A stretch of DNA of 64,000 bases from Deltaproteobacteria bacterium (lineage in GTDB: Bacteria > Desulfobacterota > Desulfovibrionia > Desulfovibrionales > Desulfovibrionaceae). A model generated the notes under the pieces. It saw nothing but the letters and a program-made list of their open reading frames with translations. It had not been told where the DNA came from and did not search any database. How positions within the stretch are numbered: position 1 is the first letter of the stretch; each line of letters begins with the position of its first letter. Below are positions 51,693 through 60,828 of the stretch, in pieces. Location of the stretch: the NCBI GenBank assembly GCA_031285295.1, contig JAITWK010000015.1, forward strand, positions 1-64,000, in the 5' to 3' direction. The translations under genes were made by a program, and so were the position numbers.

Positions 51693-52937
51693 CTACTGCT
51701 TATCTTTATTCTCAAACACGCGCCCGCGCATGACCACGCTTGCTCCAAAACGCTGGCGAACCTGATCCAGCGCCTTGTCCAAAGCCTGTTCCCGGCTGCG
51801 ATCCAACCCGGTCAAAAATTTATCCTCTTTTTTCACCAAAGATATGCCCGGCAAACCGAGAGTGGTGGTGGCCACCGCCTCACCACTGCGTTGCGCTGCT
51901 TCCTCACTTTCAAAATTGGAAACCCCAAGTCCGATGAGGCGCAGTTTGCCCTCCAGTTGGGTCTCCTCCAGCAAGCGCAGTCCAACCTCATAAATTACGC
52001 GGGTGGAATCGGTATATTCCGCAAGACTTTTGCTCCGGGTGTGCTGACTGAAATCCGCGTACTTGATTTTAAGGGTGATAGTGCGCCCCCGATAGCCGTG
52101 CTTGCGTAACGAAGCCCCTACCCGCTCGGCCTGGATCATCAACCAAGTCTTCAGCTCCTCATGGTCGTCGGTATCCTGCTCAAAGGTATTTTCAGCGCTT
52201 TCGGATTTAGCGGCGGTATCCGGCTCAAGCTCACGCGGGTCAATGCCGTGGCAGCGTTCGTAAAGAACTTTGCCCGCCTTGCCAAAGCGCTGCACCCAGA
52301 AATCTTCGGGGTATTTCTGCGCGTCACCAGCGGTGCGCATGCCGTAAGAGGCGATCTTTTTCAGGGTCTGGCGGCCCAGGCCGGGAATACGCTCCAGCGG
52401 CAGTGTAGCCAGAAAGGCGGGCAAATCTTCCGGGCGCAGTATGCTGAGGCCATCCGGCTTGTCCAGATCCGAAGCGATTTTGGCCAAAAACTTCACTGGC
52501 GCGAGGCCGATGGAGCAGGTCAGGCCGGTGCGCTCCAGCACAGCCAGTTTGATTTTGCGTCCCAGTTCCGGGGCCGGGCCGAACAGACGCTCCAACCCGC
52601 CCGCGTCCAGGTAAGCCTCGTCAATGGAAGCCTGCTCCACCACCGGGGAAAAATCGCGCAAAACCTCCATTACCTGAGCGGAAACCTCGGCATAACGCCA
52701 GTGGCGGCCGGGCGCGAAAATAGCATGCGGGCAAAGGCGGCGGGCCTGAAAAACCGGCATGGCCGAGCGCACGCCATACTTGCGCACCTCGTAGGAGGCT
52801 GCCGATACCACGCCCCGATCTGACTGGCCCGACTGCCCGCCAACCACCAGCGGCTTGCCCCGCCATTCCGGATGGTCCAGTTGCTCAATGGAGGCGTAAA
52901 AGGCATCCATGTCTATGTGCATGATCCAGCGTTGCAT
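51693..52937 (-). CDS. dinB: DNA polymerase IV (Y-family)
   Basis: A 414-residue translesion polymerase. The palm motifs IMHIDMDAFYASIE and ASIDEAYLD hold the catalytic acidic residues, and the GVVSAASYEVRKYGVRSAMP finger region, IPGLGRQTLKKIASYG (helix-hairpin-helix) and the little-finger domain follow. The C-terminus lacks an obvious beta-clamp peptide, ending in GRVFENKDKQ. It is convergent with rlmN across the structured repeat. Confidence 0.95.
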   Translation of the reverse strand: MQRWIMHIDMDAFYASIEQLDHPEWRGKPLVVGGQSGQSDRGVVSAASYEVRKYGVRSAMPVFQARRLCPHAIFAPGRHWRYAEVSAQVMEVLRDFSPVVEQASIDEAYLDAGGLERLFGPAPELGRKIKLAVLERTGLTCSIGLAPVKFLAKIASDLDKPDGLSILRPEDLPAFLATLPLERIPGLGRQTLKKIASYGMRTAGDAQKYPEDFWVQRFGKAGKVLYERCHGIDPRELEPDTAAKSESAENTFEQDTDDHEELKTWLMIQAERVGASLRKHGYRGRTITLKIKYADFSQHTRSKSLAEYTDSTRVIYEVGLRLLEETQLEGKLRLIGLGVSNFESEEAAQRSGEAVATTTLGLPGISLVKKEDKFLTGLDRSREQALDKALDQVRQRFGASVVMRGRVFENKDKQ

Positions 52938-53020
52938 GGCTTATATTTACCAGCGGTTTGGGTTGCGGGCAAACGGCATTAGTATTAAAATTCGCCATAA
53001 AAAATTTTAGCGAGAAAAAT

Positions 53021-54247
53021 ATGCTGAATAAAATGCGTCTGCTCACCCCCGGTCCTACTCCCTTGCCGGAAAAAGTGCGTCTGGCCCTGGCTCTGGATAT
53101 GATCCATCACCGCAAGCCGGAATTCAAGGCAGTCATGCTGGAAGTGCAGCAAAAGCTGCGCCGCCTTTTCGGCACCAGTCAGGAAGTGCTGCCCCTGGCC
53201 TGCTCCGGCACCGGAGCCCTGGTGGCCTCCATGCAAGGGTTGTTCGCCCCCGGCGAAAAAGTGCTGGTAGTGCAGGGCGGCAAATTTGGTGAACGCTGGG
53301 TGGAAATTGCGGCTTCGCACGGCATCGCGGCCACGGTGCTGATGGTGCCGGAAGGCTGCGCCGTGGAACCGGCTGCGGTGGAAGCCGCGCTCCAAGCCGA
53401 CCCGGAAATTCGGGGCGTGTTCGTTCAACTTTGCGAAACCTCCACCGGAGTACAGCACCCGGTGCGCGAAATCGCGGCCATAACCTCCAAAAGTTCCGCC
53501 CTGCTGGTGGTGGACGGTATTTCCGGCGTGGGCATAACCCCCTGTCCCATGGACGAATGGCAACTGGACTGCCTGCTTACCGGATCGCAAAAAGGGCTGA
53601 TGCTGCCGCCCGGCCTGACCTTGCTAGCACTTTCGCCCAGGGCCTGGGCCAAGGCCGAAAGCGTAAAAAGCTGCAACTACTATTTCAACCTGCCGCTGGA
53701 ACGCGCCAATATCGTCAAGGGGCAGACCGCCTTTACCCCGGCCATCGGCTTGCTGGTAGGCCTGAACGAAAGCATGAATCTGTTCATGGAAGCCGGGCTG
53801 GAAAATATCTATCGCAAGCAGTGGGCCTTATGCAGCATGGCCCGCACCGGAATTGAGGCCATGGGACTGCGGCTGTTCGCGCCGGATCATTTCGCCTGGG
53901 GCGTTACCAGCGTATGCATGCCGGGCTGGGCGGATATTCAGACCAATCCGGCGGATTCGTCAAAAACGCCCGAAACGCCGGGCCTGAAAGCCTCGGCAGT
54001 GCTGGCCGAGGCCGCCGCTAAATTCAATGTGGTGATGGCGGGCGGGCAGGGCGCATTCAAAGACCGCATCGTGCGCGTAGGGCATATGGGCTGGATCGAT
54101 TGGGCGGATCTCGCGGCTGGCTTGCATGCGCTTTACGAATCATGCAACGCCTGCGGAGCCGGGTTGGACAACCGGGCCAGTGGCGATTACCTGGAAAAAG
54201 CGCTGGCGGCCTATTGGCGGGCGTTAAAAAATGGTTACATTATTTAA
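53021..54247 (+). CDS. Class V aminotransferase (alanine-glyoxylate/serine-pyruvate type)
   Basis: A 408-residue fold-type I PLP enzyme. It starts RLLTPGPTPLPEKVRLAL, has SGTGALVASMQGLFAPG, an Asp in LLVVDGISGVG that contacts the pyridine ring, and the PLP lysine K191 in LTGSQKGLMLPPG. This is the alanine-glyoxylate/soluble hydrogenase small-subunit group (COG0075). Its substrate is not certain; serine or alanine with glyoxylate or pyruvate is likely. An insertion near residues 308-325 (PADSSKTPETPG) is unusual. The ATG at 53021 is preferred over an in-frame start 21 codons upstream. Confidence 0.9.
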   Translation: MLNKMRLLTPGPTPLPEKVRLALALDMIHHRKPEFKAVMLEVQQKLRRLFGTSQEVLPLACSGTGALVASMQGLFAPGEKVLVVQGGKFGERWVEIAASHGIAATVLMVPEGCAVEPAAVEAALQADPEIRGVFVQLCETSTGVQHPVREIAAITSKSSALLVVDGISGVGITPCPMDEWQLDCLLTGSQKGLMLPPGLTLLALSPRAWAKAESVKSCNYYFNLPLERANIVKGQTAFTPAIGLLVGLNESMNLFMEAGLENIYRKQWALCSMARTGIEAMGLRLFAPDHFAWGVTSVCMPGWADIQTNPADSSKTPETPGLKASAVLAEAAAKFNVVMAGGQGAFKDRIVRVGHMGWIDWADLAAGLHALYESCNACGAGLDNRASGDYLEKALAAYWRALKNGYII

Positions 54248-54287
54248 AAGTGGTCTATGAATTGAAATTTCAGGAGAGGATATCAAT

Positions 54288-54734
54288 ATGAGTAATCAAG
54301 ATAAAAAAACCGAAACTCCGAACGCTGATGATGCCTGGAAGAACCGTTTTGATGAACAATCCGCCGCATGCAACTCGTCCGCTGGCGATTGTGCCGCGTC
54401 CGGTTGTGACTGCGGCCAGACAACCGCGCCCGGTTGCGGTTGTGGCTGCGGCGACGCGCCGAATCAGGAAAAAGAGGGCCAGATACCGCTGCCCAAAGTA
54501 GATTTTTCCACTTTTCTGCTTTCACTGGCTTCCAGCGCCCTGGTTCACCTGGGCGAGGTACCCAACCCAGAAACCGGCAAAGCTGACGTCAATCCGCAAT
54601 TGGCCAAGCACACCATCGACATCATCAATATGCTTCAGGACAAAATTCAGAACGGCCTGAACGCCGAGGAAGCCCGCCTGATCGAAGGCGTGCTTTATGA
54701 GTTGCGCATGAAGTATGTATTGAAGGCTTCCTAA
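54288..54734 (+). CDS. DUF1844 protein with Cys-rich N-terminal extension
   Basis: A 148-residue protein. Residues about 66-146 match DUF1844 (VDFSTFLLSLASSALVHLGE, AKHTIDIINMLQDKIQNGL, LLEGVLYELRMKYV-like ending), a small helical domain found near housekeeping genes. The N-terminal 60 residues contain nine cysteines in the pattern CNSS, DCAASGCDCG and APGCGCGCG, unusual for the family and suggestive of metal binding. A strong AGGAGAGG site precedes the ATG. It lies between an aminotransferase and argC on the same strand. Confidence 0.85.
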   Translation: MSNQDKKTETPNADDAWKNRFDEQSAACNSSAGDCAASGCDCGQTTAPGCGCGCGDAPNQEKEGQIPLPKVDFSTFLLSLASSALVHLGEVPNPETGKADVNPQLAKHTIDIINMLQDKIQNGLNAEEARLIEGVLYELRMKYVLKAS

Positions 54735-54745
54735 AGGAATTAAAA

Positions 54746-55849
54746 ATGACAATACGCGCCGGGTTGGTTGGCGTTACGGGATACACGGGCATGGAGCTGG
54801 CCCGCTTGCTGGCTGCGCATCCGGCCATCAAACTGGTCTGCGCCACTTCGCGCACGGATGCCGGAAAAAAGCTGGGCGAGCTCTATCCTTTTTTGCAGGG
54901 CTTTGAACTGGCGGAAACCGAAATTATCCAGCCGGAGCCGGAACTGTTGGCCGCCTGCTGCGATCTGGTTTTTCTGGCCGTGCCGCATGGCGCGGCCATG
55001 GAAATGGCCGGAAAGCTACGCGCAAAAGGGCTCAAGGTGGTGGACCTTTCGGCGGATTTTCGCCTGCGTGACGCGGCAACCTATGCCGAATGGTACGGCC
55101 AGGCGCACAACGAGCCGGACTGCCTGGCCGAAGCGGTCTATGGGCTGCCCGAACTTTACGCCGAACGCATCCGTACCGCCAAATTGGTGGCCAATCCGGG
55201 CTGTTACCCCACAGCCAGCATTCTGGGCCTTTATCCGGCGCTAAAAAATCGGCTGATCCATTGCGAGGATCTGGTTATCGACGCCAAATCCGGCACCAGC
55301 GGGGCCGGGCGCAAGGCAGCGGTTGGCAGCCTTTTTTGCGAGGTGCATGACAGCTTCAAGCCCTACGGCATGCCCAGGCACCGCCACACGCCGGAAATAG
55401 AGCAGGAATTGACACGGCTGGTCGCAGAGCCGGGACTTACGCCACACGTTACAGATCAGGGCCATAAACCCTTGGCTGGCGAAGCCCTGACGGTCTCTTT
55501 CAACCCGCATCTTTTGCCGCTGACGCGCGGCATTCTGGCCAGCATCTATACCCGGCTGCGGCCCGGAGTGGACGAGGCGCAAATTCGCGCGGCCTATGCC
55601 GAGGCTTACGCCGGACAGTGCTTTGTGCGTCTTTTGCCAGCGGGCAAACTGCCGGAATTGCGCAACGTGCGCGGCACCATGTTCTGCGACATTGCCCTGG
55701 TGCCGGATTTTCGCACCGGGCGGCTGCTGATTTTCAGCGCCATCGACAACCTTTGCCGGGGTGCTTCCGGTCAGGCCCTGGCCAACGCCAACCTGATGTG
55801 CGGCCTGCCGCTGGAGCTGGGGCTGGAGGCTGCGCCCATAGTTCCTTAG
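54746..55849 (+). CDS. argC: N-acetyl-gamma-glutamyl-phosphate reductase
   Basis: A 367-residue arginine-biosynthesis enzyme that reduces N-acetylglutamyl-phosphate to the semialdehyde with NADPH. The Rossmann entry is AGLVGVTGYTGMELARLLA, and the catalytic cysteine is C153 in KLVANPGCYPTASIL. Also typical are FRLRDAATYAEWYGQAH and the PYGMPRHRHTPEIEQEL loop. It is longer than some type-1 ArgC proteins but complete. A strong terminator follows 30 bases after the stop. Confidence 0.95.
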   Translation: MTIRAGLVGVTGYTGMELARLLAAHPAIKLVCATSRTDAGKKLGELYPFLQGFELAETEIIQPEPELLAACCDLVFLAVPHGAAMEMAGKLRAKGLKVVDLSADFRLRDAATYAEWYGQAHNEPDCLAEAVYGLPELYAERIRTAKLVANPGCYPTASILGLYPALKNRLIHCEDLVIDAKSGTSGAGRKAAVGSLFCEVHDSFKPYGMPRHRHTPEIEQELTRLVAEPGLTPHVTDQGHKPLAGEALTVSFNPHLLPLTRGILASIYTRLRPGVDEAQIRAAYAEAYAGQCFVRLLPAGKLPELRNVRGTMFCDIALVPDFRTGRLLIFSAIDNLCRGASGQALANANLMCGLPLELGLEAAPIVP

Positions 55850-55878
55850 GGGCTGCCTTGTTAATAAGAATACAGATC

Positions 55879-55906
55879 AAAAAAACCCGCACACGCGGGT
55901 TTTTTT
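55879..55906. terminator. Bidirectional rho-independent terminator
   Basis: AAAAAAACCCGC-ACAC-GCGGGTTTTTTT, a perfect stem with A- and T-runs, lies between the convergent stops of argC and the small lipoprotein gene and should work for both. Confidence 0.92.
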
Positions 55907-55933
55907 GCAATCAAATCTCAAGTCTGAAAGATT

Positions 55934-56293
55934 TTATTCAGCCGGAGCCTCGGCAGGAACTTCAGCCGGAGCGCCCATGGCCTTGGCCTGCACCTGTTGC
56001 AGGGCGGTCATCATACGGGTGGTCAAATCGGTAAGCTTTTTGTTCTGCTCTTCGGTGGGTTTGCTGTCGCCGCCAGCCAGAGTCTTGTTCTTTTCGCCGA
56101 ATTCCTGGGCTTTCTTCATCAGGTTGGTCAGGTCATCCATGGTTACGGTATCCTGCTTGCCCAGATCTTCAACCTCCACAACCCACTTTTCAAATTCAAC
56201 GATCATGTCGTCAACGGGATCGCTGCCGCAGGCCGCAAGGGAAAGAGCCAACACGAAAGCCAGGCACAATGAAAGCAGTTTGCTTTTAACCAT
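55934..56293 (-). CDS. Small helical lipoprotein
   Basis: A 119-residue secreted protein. The signal peptide (MVKSKLLSLCLAFVLALSLA) ends in a lipobox LAAC with C22 as the lipidated residue. The mature part is charged and helical (FEKWVVEVEDLGKQDTVTMD, LMKKAQEFGEKNKTLAGGDS) and ends in a Pro-Ala-Glu repeat tail (PAEVPAEAPAE). I chose the ATG at 56293 with GGGAG upstream. The Pro/Ala/Glu tail resembles that of the OmpH-like lipoprotein at 25115. Function is unknown. Confidence 0.8.
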   Translation of the reverse strand: MVKSKLLSLCLAFVLALSLAACGSDPVDDMIVEFEKWVVEVEDLGKQDTVTMDDLTNLMKKAQEFGEKNKTLAGGDSKPTEEQNKKLTDLTTRMMTALQQVQAKAMGAPAEVPAEAPAE

Positions 56294-56393
56294 TTTGTTT
56301 TGCTCCCAAAAAAGTTTGATGTTAAGGGCAGGCGTATAAGCCATCTTCATTACATACACTGTACTTGATAATAGTATGTAGTCAACAGGGCTA

Positions 56394-57164
56394 TTAGAAA
56401 TCATTAAATAGCGCCAGCAGCATCCCCCCGGCCTGCGCCACATTCAGCGAATTGAATTCACGCCGCATGGGGATGCGCAGCAAACTAGAGCAGCGTTTGG
56501 CCACACCGGGGCGCAACCCGGCTTCCTCGCTGCCCATGACCAGCACCGCCGGAAAAACCGGCTTGAAGCCATAGGCGCTGATGCTACCCTCTCCGGCTGC
56601 CGCTCCGTACACGGTAAAGCCCTGGTCAATGGCCTTGTCCAGCGCCTGGGAAAGGTTAGTCACCTTGGCCACGGGCAATTTTTGCAGCGCTCCGGCTGCC
56701 GCCTTTTGCGCCGCCGGGCCAAGAAAAGCACCCTGATGCCTGGTCACCAGCAAACCGGCCCCACCCAAAGCGTAAAGGCTGCGGGCCAGTGTTCCCGCGT
56801 TGCCCGGATCTTCCACCTGATCCAAAGCCACAATCAGGGGCAGCGGAGCCTTGGGCGCAAGCTCCAGCAAATCTTCCAGGCTGCTGAAACCGCCGGAAAA
56901 AATCCTGGCCAGCGCACCTTGACTGTTGCCGGGATAGAGTGCGGTCAAACGCTGCTGCTCAACCAGACTGAAACGGACGCCAGAGGCGCGGCAGGCGTCG
57001 ATAATTGCATCGGTAAGCTTGTCGCGCCGTCCTTTGCGGATAAAAACACAATCCACCCGCTCGGGCGTGCTTTCCAAAAGTTCCAGAACAGGCTTTACTC
57101 CAGGCAGAAAGGTTCCGGCGTCGGCTTCATCACACTTAACTTTACCGTTTGATATTTTTTCCAT
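56394..57164 (-). CDS. SPOUT-family RNA 2'-O-methyltransferase (RlmB/TrmH-like)
   Basis: A 256-residue SpoU-class methyltransferase. The N-terminal substrate-binding domain (GVKPVLELLESTPERVDCVF) is followed by the three SPOUT motifs: LDQVEDPGNAGTLARS, VLVMGSEEAGL and RIPMRREFNSLNVAQAGGML. These form the trefoil knot that binds SAM. It most likely methylates 23S rRNA G2251 as RlmB does, although other TrmH-type targets cannot be excluded. It is upstream of the small lipoprotein on the same strand and divergent from the MltD-like gene. Confidence 0.9.
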   Translation of the reverse strand: MEKISNGKVKCDEADAGTFLPGVKPVLELLESTPERVDCVFIRKGRRDKLTDAIIDACRASGVRFSLVEQQRLTALYPGNSQGALARIFSGGFSSLEDLLELAPKAPLPLIVALDQVEDPGNAGTLARSLYALGGAGLLVTRHQGAFLGPAAQKAAAGALQKLPVAKVTNLSQALDKAIDQGFTVYGAAAGEGSISAYGFKPVFPAVLVMGSEEAGLRPGVAKRCSSLLRIPMRREFNSLNVAQAGGMLLALFNDF

Positions 57165-57319
57165 GATAATTCTCGATTTTTTTTAGAGAAAATATTGATT
57201 GCTTGATAATCTTGATTTAAGTAGGAGCAAAGGGTACTGTTCCCCCGAATCTGTTTTTCGCTATCCTTTTAACCGGCTTCGCGCAACTCCTAATAATTTG
57301 CGGCAAGCCAAGCCTGATT

Positions 57320-58975
57320 ATGCAAAATACCCAAAGAGGAATCATAGGACGCATTACCAGAGGCATCACTCCTGCTTTTTTCCTGCTGGTCAGCGTGGCG
57401 CTGCTTTTCAGTGCTGGATGTTCCGGCGTGAAAACAACGGTCGGTGGCGATGTCGATACCTCTTTCGGCTACCGCAACATCAGCCAGAATGACGCGCCCG
57501 AAGAACTGGTGGAAAGCCCGCAATTGCCTTCGGATGATGGCGTCCCCCTTAGTGCGCAGGAGCGCATTGCCCTGCTTTCCACCGGTGAACTGGATACTCG
57601 CCTTACCCCTGAAATACGCAAACAGGTTGAATTGCACTTCAAATATTATGTGCATGAAAGCAGAAAGGGCTTTGAGGTTTACCTTAAACGGGCCGAAGCC
57701 TACTTGCCTTATGTGCGTAAGGTTTTTCGCGAACAGGGCCTTCCTGAGGAAATAGCTTATCTGGCTTTTGTGGAAAGCGGCTTCAACACCAATGCGGTTT
57801 CCCGCGTCGGCGCAACCGGCATGTGGCAATTCATGCGCTACACCGGCACCCGCTACGGCCTTGAGCAAAACTACTGGCTGGACGAGCGGCGCGACCCTTA
57901 CAAAGCCACGGTGGCCGCAGCTACTTATTTGAAGCAGCTTTATGAATACTTTGGCGATTGGCATCTGGCCATCGCTTCCTACAACGCTGGTGAAGGCAAA
58001 ATTTCCCGCGCTCTTAAGCATACCGGCGCGGAAGATTTTTTTGAGCTTTCCCGCCTGAACAGCGGCATAAAAGATCGCAAAACCCGCCTGAGGCCGGAAA
58101 CGCAGCAATATGTGCCGCGTTTTCTGGCCATGTGCAAAATAATGCGCAACCTTGAACTGTTGGGCTTTGCGGCTCCCAACCCCAAAAAGGCGAATCAGGT
58201 AGTGGCCGTGCAGGTTGGCGCGGGAGCGGATCTGGGCGCTCTGGCCAAGCAGGCCGGGGTTTCGCGCGATGTTTTCAAAAACCTGAATCCGGCTTACCGC
58301 CGCAACATCAGTCCGCTCTCCGGTTCCTCCACCGCTTATCTGCCCACGGCCAACGCCTCCAAAGCCATTGCCTGGCTGGCCCGTCCGGAATCGCGCAATT
58401 TCGCGGGCTGGCAGCAATACAAGGTGCGCAAAGGCGACAGCCTTTACGCCATTGGGCAGCGTTTTGGCGTATCCGTATCCGTGTTGCGTCAGGCCAACAA
58501 CCTGAAAGGCAACAATCTGCGCCAGGGCGCTTTGCTCATGGTACCCGGCGGCGGGCAAAGCTCCAATCTGGCTGCGGCCAAACCGGCCTCGCGCTCAAGC
58601 TCCGGCTCAGTCCTGACCGGCAAATCCTCTGCCCCTGTCAATACCGGCGGGCGTCCCATTCACACCGTGCGTCGGGGCGAAAACCTCTATCAGATAGCCC
58701 AGGGCTACGGCATCAGTGTTTCCAGTTTGCAGGCCGCCAACGGCATGTCCGCTTCAGAAAGTTTTTTGGTGTCCGGCCAGAAGCTGGTCATTCCGGCCTC
58801 CGGCAGCAAAGCTTCCACAGCCAAAACAGCGCGTAGCGTCTATATCGTGCGCAAGGGCGACACGCTCTACAGTTTGGCTCAGCGCAACAACATCAGCCTG
58901 GACGAGCTTATGCGCGTAAACGGCCTCAAGCGCGGCAAACCGATTATGCCCGGCCAGGAGCTTTTAATCCCCTGA
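57320..58975 (+). CDS. mltD: Membrane-bound lytic murein transglycosylase, MltD-like, with three LysM domains
   Basis: A 551-residue exported lipoprotein. The lipobox is LFSAGC (C34). The SLT catalytic domain (about 130-270) has the active Glu E151 in AFVESGFNTNAVS, then GATGMWQFM and IASYNAGEGKISRAL. Three LysM peptidoglycan-binding modules follow (KVRKGDSLYAIGQRFGV, TVRRGENLYQIAQGYGI, IVRKGDTLYSLAQRNNI) with Ser/Ala-rich linkers. It cleaves glycan strands with 1,6-anhydro-muramate formation. The ribosome site is poor. The GT9 gene starts 6 bases after its stop. Confidence 0.93.
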   Translation: MQNTQRGIIGRITRGITPAFFLLVSVALLFSAGCSGVKTTVGGDVDTSFGYRNISQNDAPEELVESPQLPSDDGVPLSAQERIALLSTGELDTRLTPEIRKQVELHFKYYVHESRKGFEVYLKRAEAYLPYVRKVFREQGLPEEIAYLAFVESGFNTNAVSRVGATGMWQFMRYTGTRYGLEQNYWLDERRDPYKATVAAATYLKQLYEYFGDWHLAIASYNAGEGKISRALKHTGAEDFFELSRLNSGIKDRKTRLRPETQQYVPRFLAMCKIMRNLELLGFAAPNPKKANQVVAVQVGAGADLGALAKQAGVSRDVFKNLNPAYRRNISPLSGSSTAYLPTANASKAIAWLARPESRNFAGWQQYKVRKGDSLYAIGQRFGVSVSVLRQANNLKGNNLRQGALLMVPGGGQSSNLAAAKPASRSSSGSVLTGKSSAPVNTGGRPIHTVRRGENLYQIAQGYGISVSSLQAANGMSASESFLVSGQKLVIPASGSKASTAKTARSVYIVRKGDTLYSLAQRNNISLDELMRVNGLKRGKPIMPGQELLIP

Positions 58976-58981
58976 TTTTTA

Positions 58982-60748
58982 ATGAACATCATCCTGGTCA
59001 ACCTGACGCGCTTCGGCGACCTGCTGCAAAGCCAGGCTGCCGTTCGCGCCTTGGCCCGCCTTGATTCAACCGGACGATCCAACCGCATTTGTCTGGTCTG
59101 CCTGTCCAACTTCGCCTCTACCGGCACATTGCTGGACGAGGTGGATCTGACCCGGCCACTGCCGCGCGGCGGCTTTATGGAAAAGCTGAGCGGCTCAACA
59201 GCGCCCGATGCCGGGCGGACGGATTGGGCGCTTGCCCTGGCCGAGCTATGGCAGTGGCGGGAAACTCTTTGGCACGATTTTGAGCCGGATTTGGTCTGTA
59301 ACCTTACGCCGACAGTATCGGCCAGATTGCTGGCCCGCTATCTGGCAGAAAAAGCTGATTGCGCTTTGAGCGACTCCGGGCACTCCGATCCTGGCGCTTT
59401 GCGCGGCTTTGGTCTTGACGCTTTCGGTTTCAGCCAGAACAGCCCCTGGGGAACTTTCTTGCAGAGCGCTTCCCGCAAACGCTCGCAAAGTCCGTTTAAC
59501 GTGGTGGACCTTTTCCGAGCAGTGGCCGGGTCTGCCTGCGGCTTGCCGGGCGATGCCGCTTTGCGTCCGCTGGCAACAACGGAAACAGAGGCCATGCGGC
59601 AAAGGCTGCTAGGCGAATTGGCCGCCGCAACCGATGCGGAAACGGCTGAAGCCTGCCGGGGCTTTGTCGCTTTTCAGCTTGGGGCCAGCGCGGAGCAGCG
59701 GCGTTGGCCGCTGGAATATTTTGCCTGGCTGGGCCGCCGCCTTTGGGATGAATTGCGCCTGGTGCCGGTTTTGCTCGGCAGCGGCGGTGAAAGCGAACTG
59801 GCCCGGCGCTATGACGAACTGAACCAACAAGCGGTTTTGCCCGGTTTGCCGGAACCTTCACGTCCGGCAGAGCCGCCTTATCCGGCTCACTCATCGGGCA
59901 AGGCTGTATTTCCCCATATTTCGCTGATCGGGCGTACCGGGCTGGCCGAGTTGGCCGCCGCGTTAAAGGTCTGCTCGCTGCTGGTGAGCAATGATACCGG
60001 CACCCTGCATCTGGCCGCCGGTCTGGAACGTCCGGTGCTGGGAATTTTTCTGGCCACGGCCCAGCCTTGGGATACCGGCCCCAGTCTGCCCGGCAGCCTT
60101 TGCCTTGAACCGGATTTGCCTTGCCACCCCTGCGCTTTTAACGTGCCCTGCCCGCATAACTTTCGTTGCCGCGAAGTTCTGCGCCCGGAAGCCGTCTGGC
60201 GGTTAATGCATAATTTGCTTACGAGCAGCGAGGCAAGCTCTCCTCAAGCCCAGCCAAATGATGGCTCCCGTGTCTGGCTGACCAGACGCGACGAGCATGG
60301 CTTCCTCTATCTGGAATCGCTTTCCGGCCACGAAGACAGCCCGCGCACTCTTTGGTTCATGGAACAACGCGATTTTTTGCGTCAATTTCTTGACCGCAAT
60401 CCACTGGAGGAATTCCACTACCAACCGCCGGAAACCGCCTTTCAATTCCCGCCCGCAGAACGGGAAAAACTTGCCGCCGAACTGGAAAAAGCCACGGCTC
60501 AAATAGGGCTCTTGCTGGAGCAGGGGGCGCTTTTGCAGCGCAATCCGCTACCAATGCTGCGTGAGCGGTTTTTAGCCACGGTGGGGCGTATCGCACAAGC
60601 CTTTGAGCAGAGCGAGTATCTGGGAGTGCTGAACCTTTTATGGCACGCGGAAGTGCAGGAACAGGGCGGCGATCTGCTTTCGGCCCTGCGCTGCGCCGCG
60701 CAATATCACAACCTTTGTTCCGGCCTGTTGAAGCGCATAAAAATTTAA
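58982..60748 (+). CDS. GT9-family glycosyltransferase with long C-terminal extension
   Basis: A 588-residue protein. Residues 1-410 follow the heptosyltransferase plan: NIILVNLTRFGDLLQSQAAV at the start, FVAFQLGASAEQRRWPLEYF, then VSNDTGTLHLAAGLERPVLG, the GT9 donor motif, and PCHPCAFNVPCPHNFRCRE, a Cys-rich segment. The last about 180 residues are an extra helical region not found in WaaC/WaaF. It may glycosylate LPS or flagellar proteins; the sigma-54 promoter and flagellar-looking genes directly downstream make the second option worth considering. Confidence 0.82.
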   Translation: MNIILVNLTRFGDLLQSQAAVRALARLDSTGRSNRICLVCLSNFASTGTLLDEVDLTRPLPRGGFMEKLSGSTAPDAGRTDWALALAELWQWRETLWHDFEPDLVCNLTPTVSARLLARYLAEKADCALSDSGHSDPGALRGFGLDAFGFSQNSPWGTFLQSASRKRSQSPFNVVDLFRAVAGSACGLPGDAALRPLATTETEAMRQRLLGELAAATDAETAEACRGFVAFQLGASAEQRRWPLEYFAWLGRRLWDELRLVPVLLGSGGESELARRYDELNQQAVLPGLPEPSRPAEPPYPAHSSGKAVFPHISLIGRTGLAELAAALKVCSLLVSNDTGTLHLAAGLERPVLGIFLATAQPWDTGPSLPGSLCLEPDLPCHPCAFNVPCPHNFRCREVLRPEAVWRLMHNLLTSSEASSPQAQPNDGSRVWLTRRDEHGFLYLESLSGHEDSPRTLWFMEQRDFLRQFLDRNPLEEFHYQPPETAFQFPPAEREKLAAELEKATAQIGLLLEQGALLQRNPLPMLRERFLATVGRIAQAFEQSEYLGVLNLLWHAEVQEQGGDLLSALRCAAQYHNLCSGLLKRIKI

Positions 60749-60754
60749 AAAATT

Positions 60755-60771
60755 TTGGTACGGTGTTTGCA
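60755..60771 (+). promoter_or_regulatory. Sigma-54 type promoter
   Basis: TTGGTACGGTGTTTGCA carries GG (60757-60758) and GC (60769-60770) with exactly 10 bases between, matching the -24/-12 consensus TGGCACG-N4-TTGCA with one change. It lies directly after the GT9 stop and 58 bases before the start of the next gene, so it should drive the three-gene set at 60829-62140. Confidence 0.75.
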
Positions 60772-60828
60772 TAAAGCATGTCAGAATATAGTAACTTATT
60801 CCCTCTTGGGGAGGAAAAGGAGACTGGC

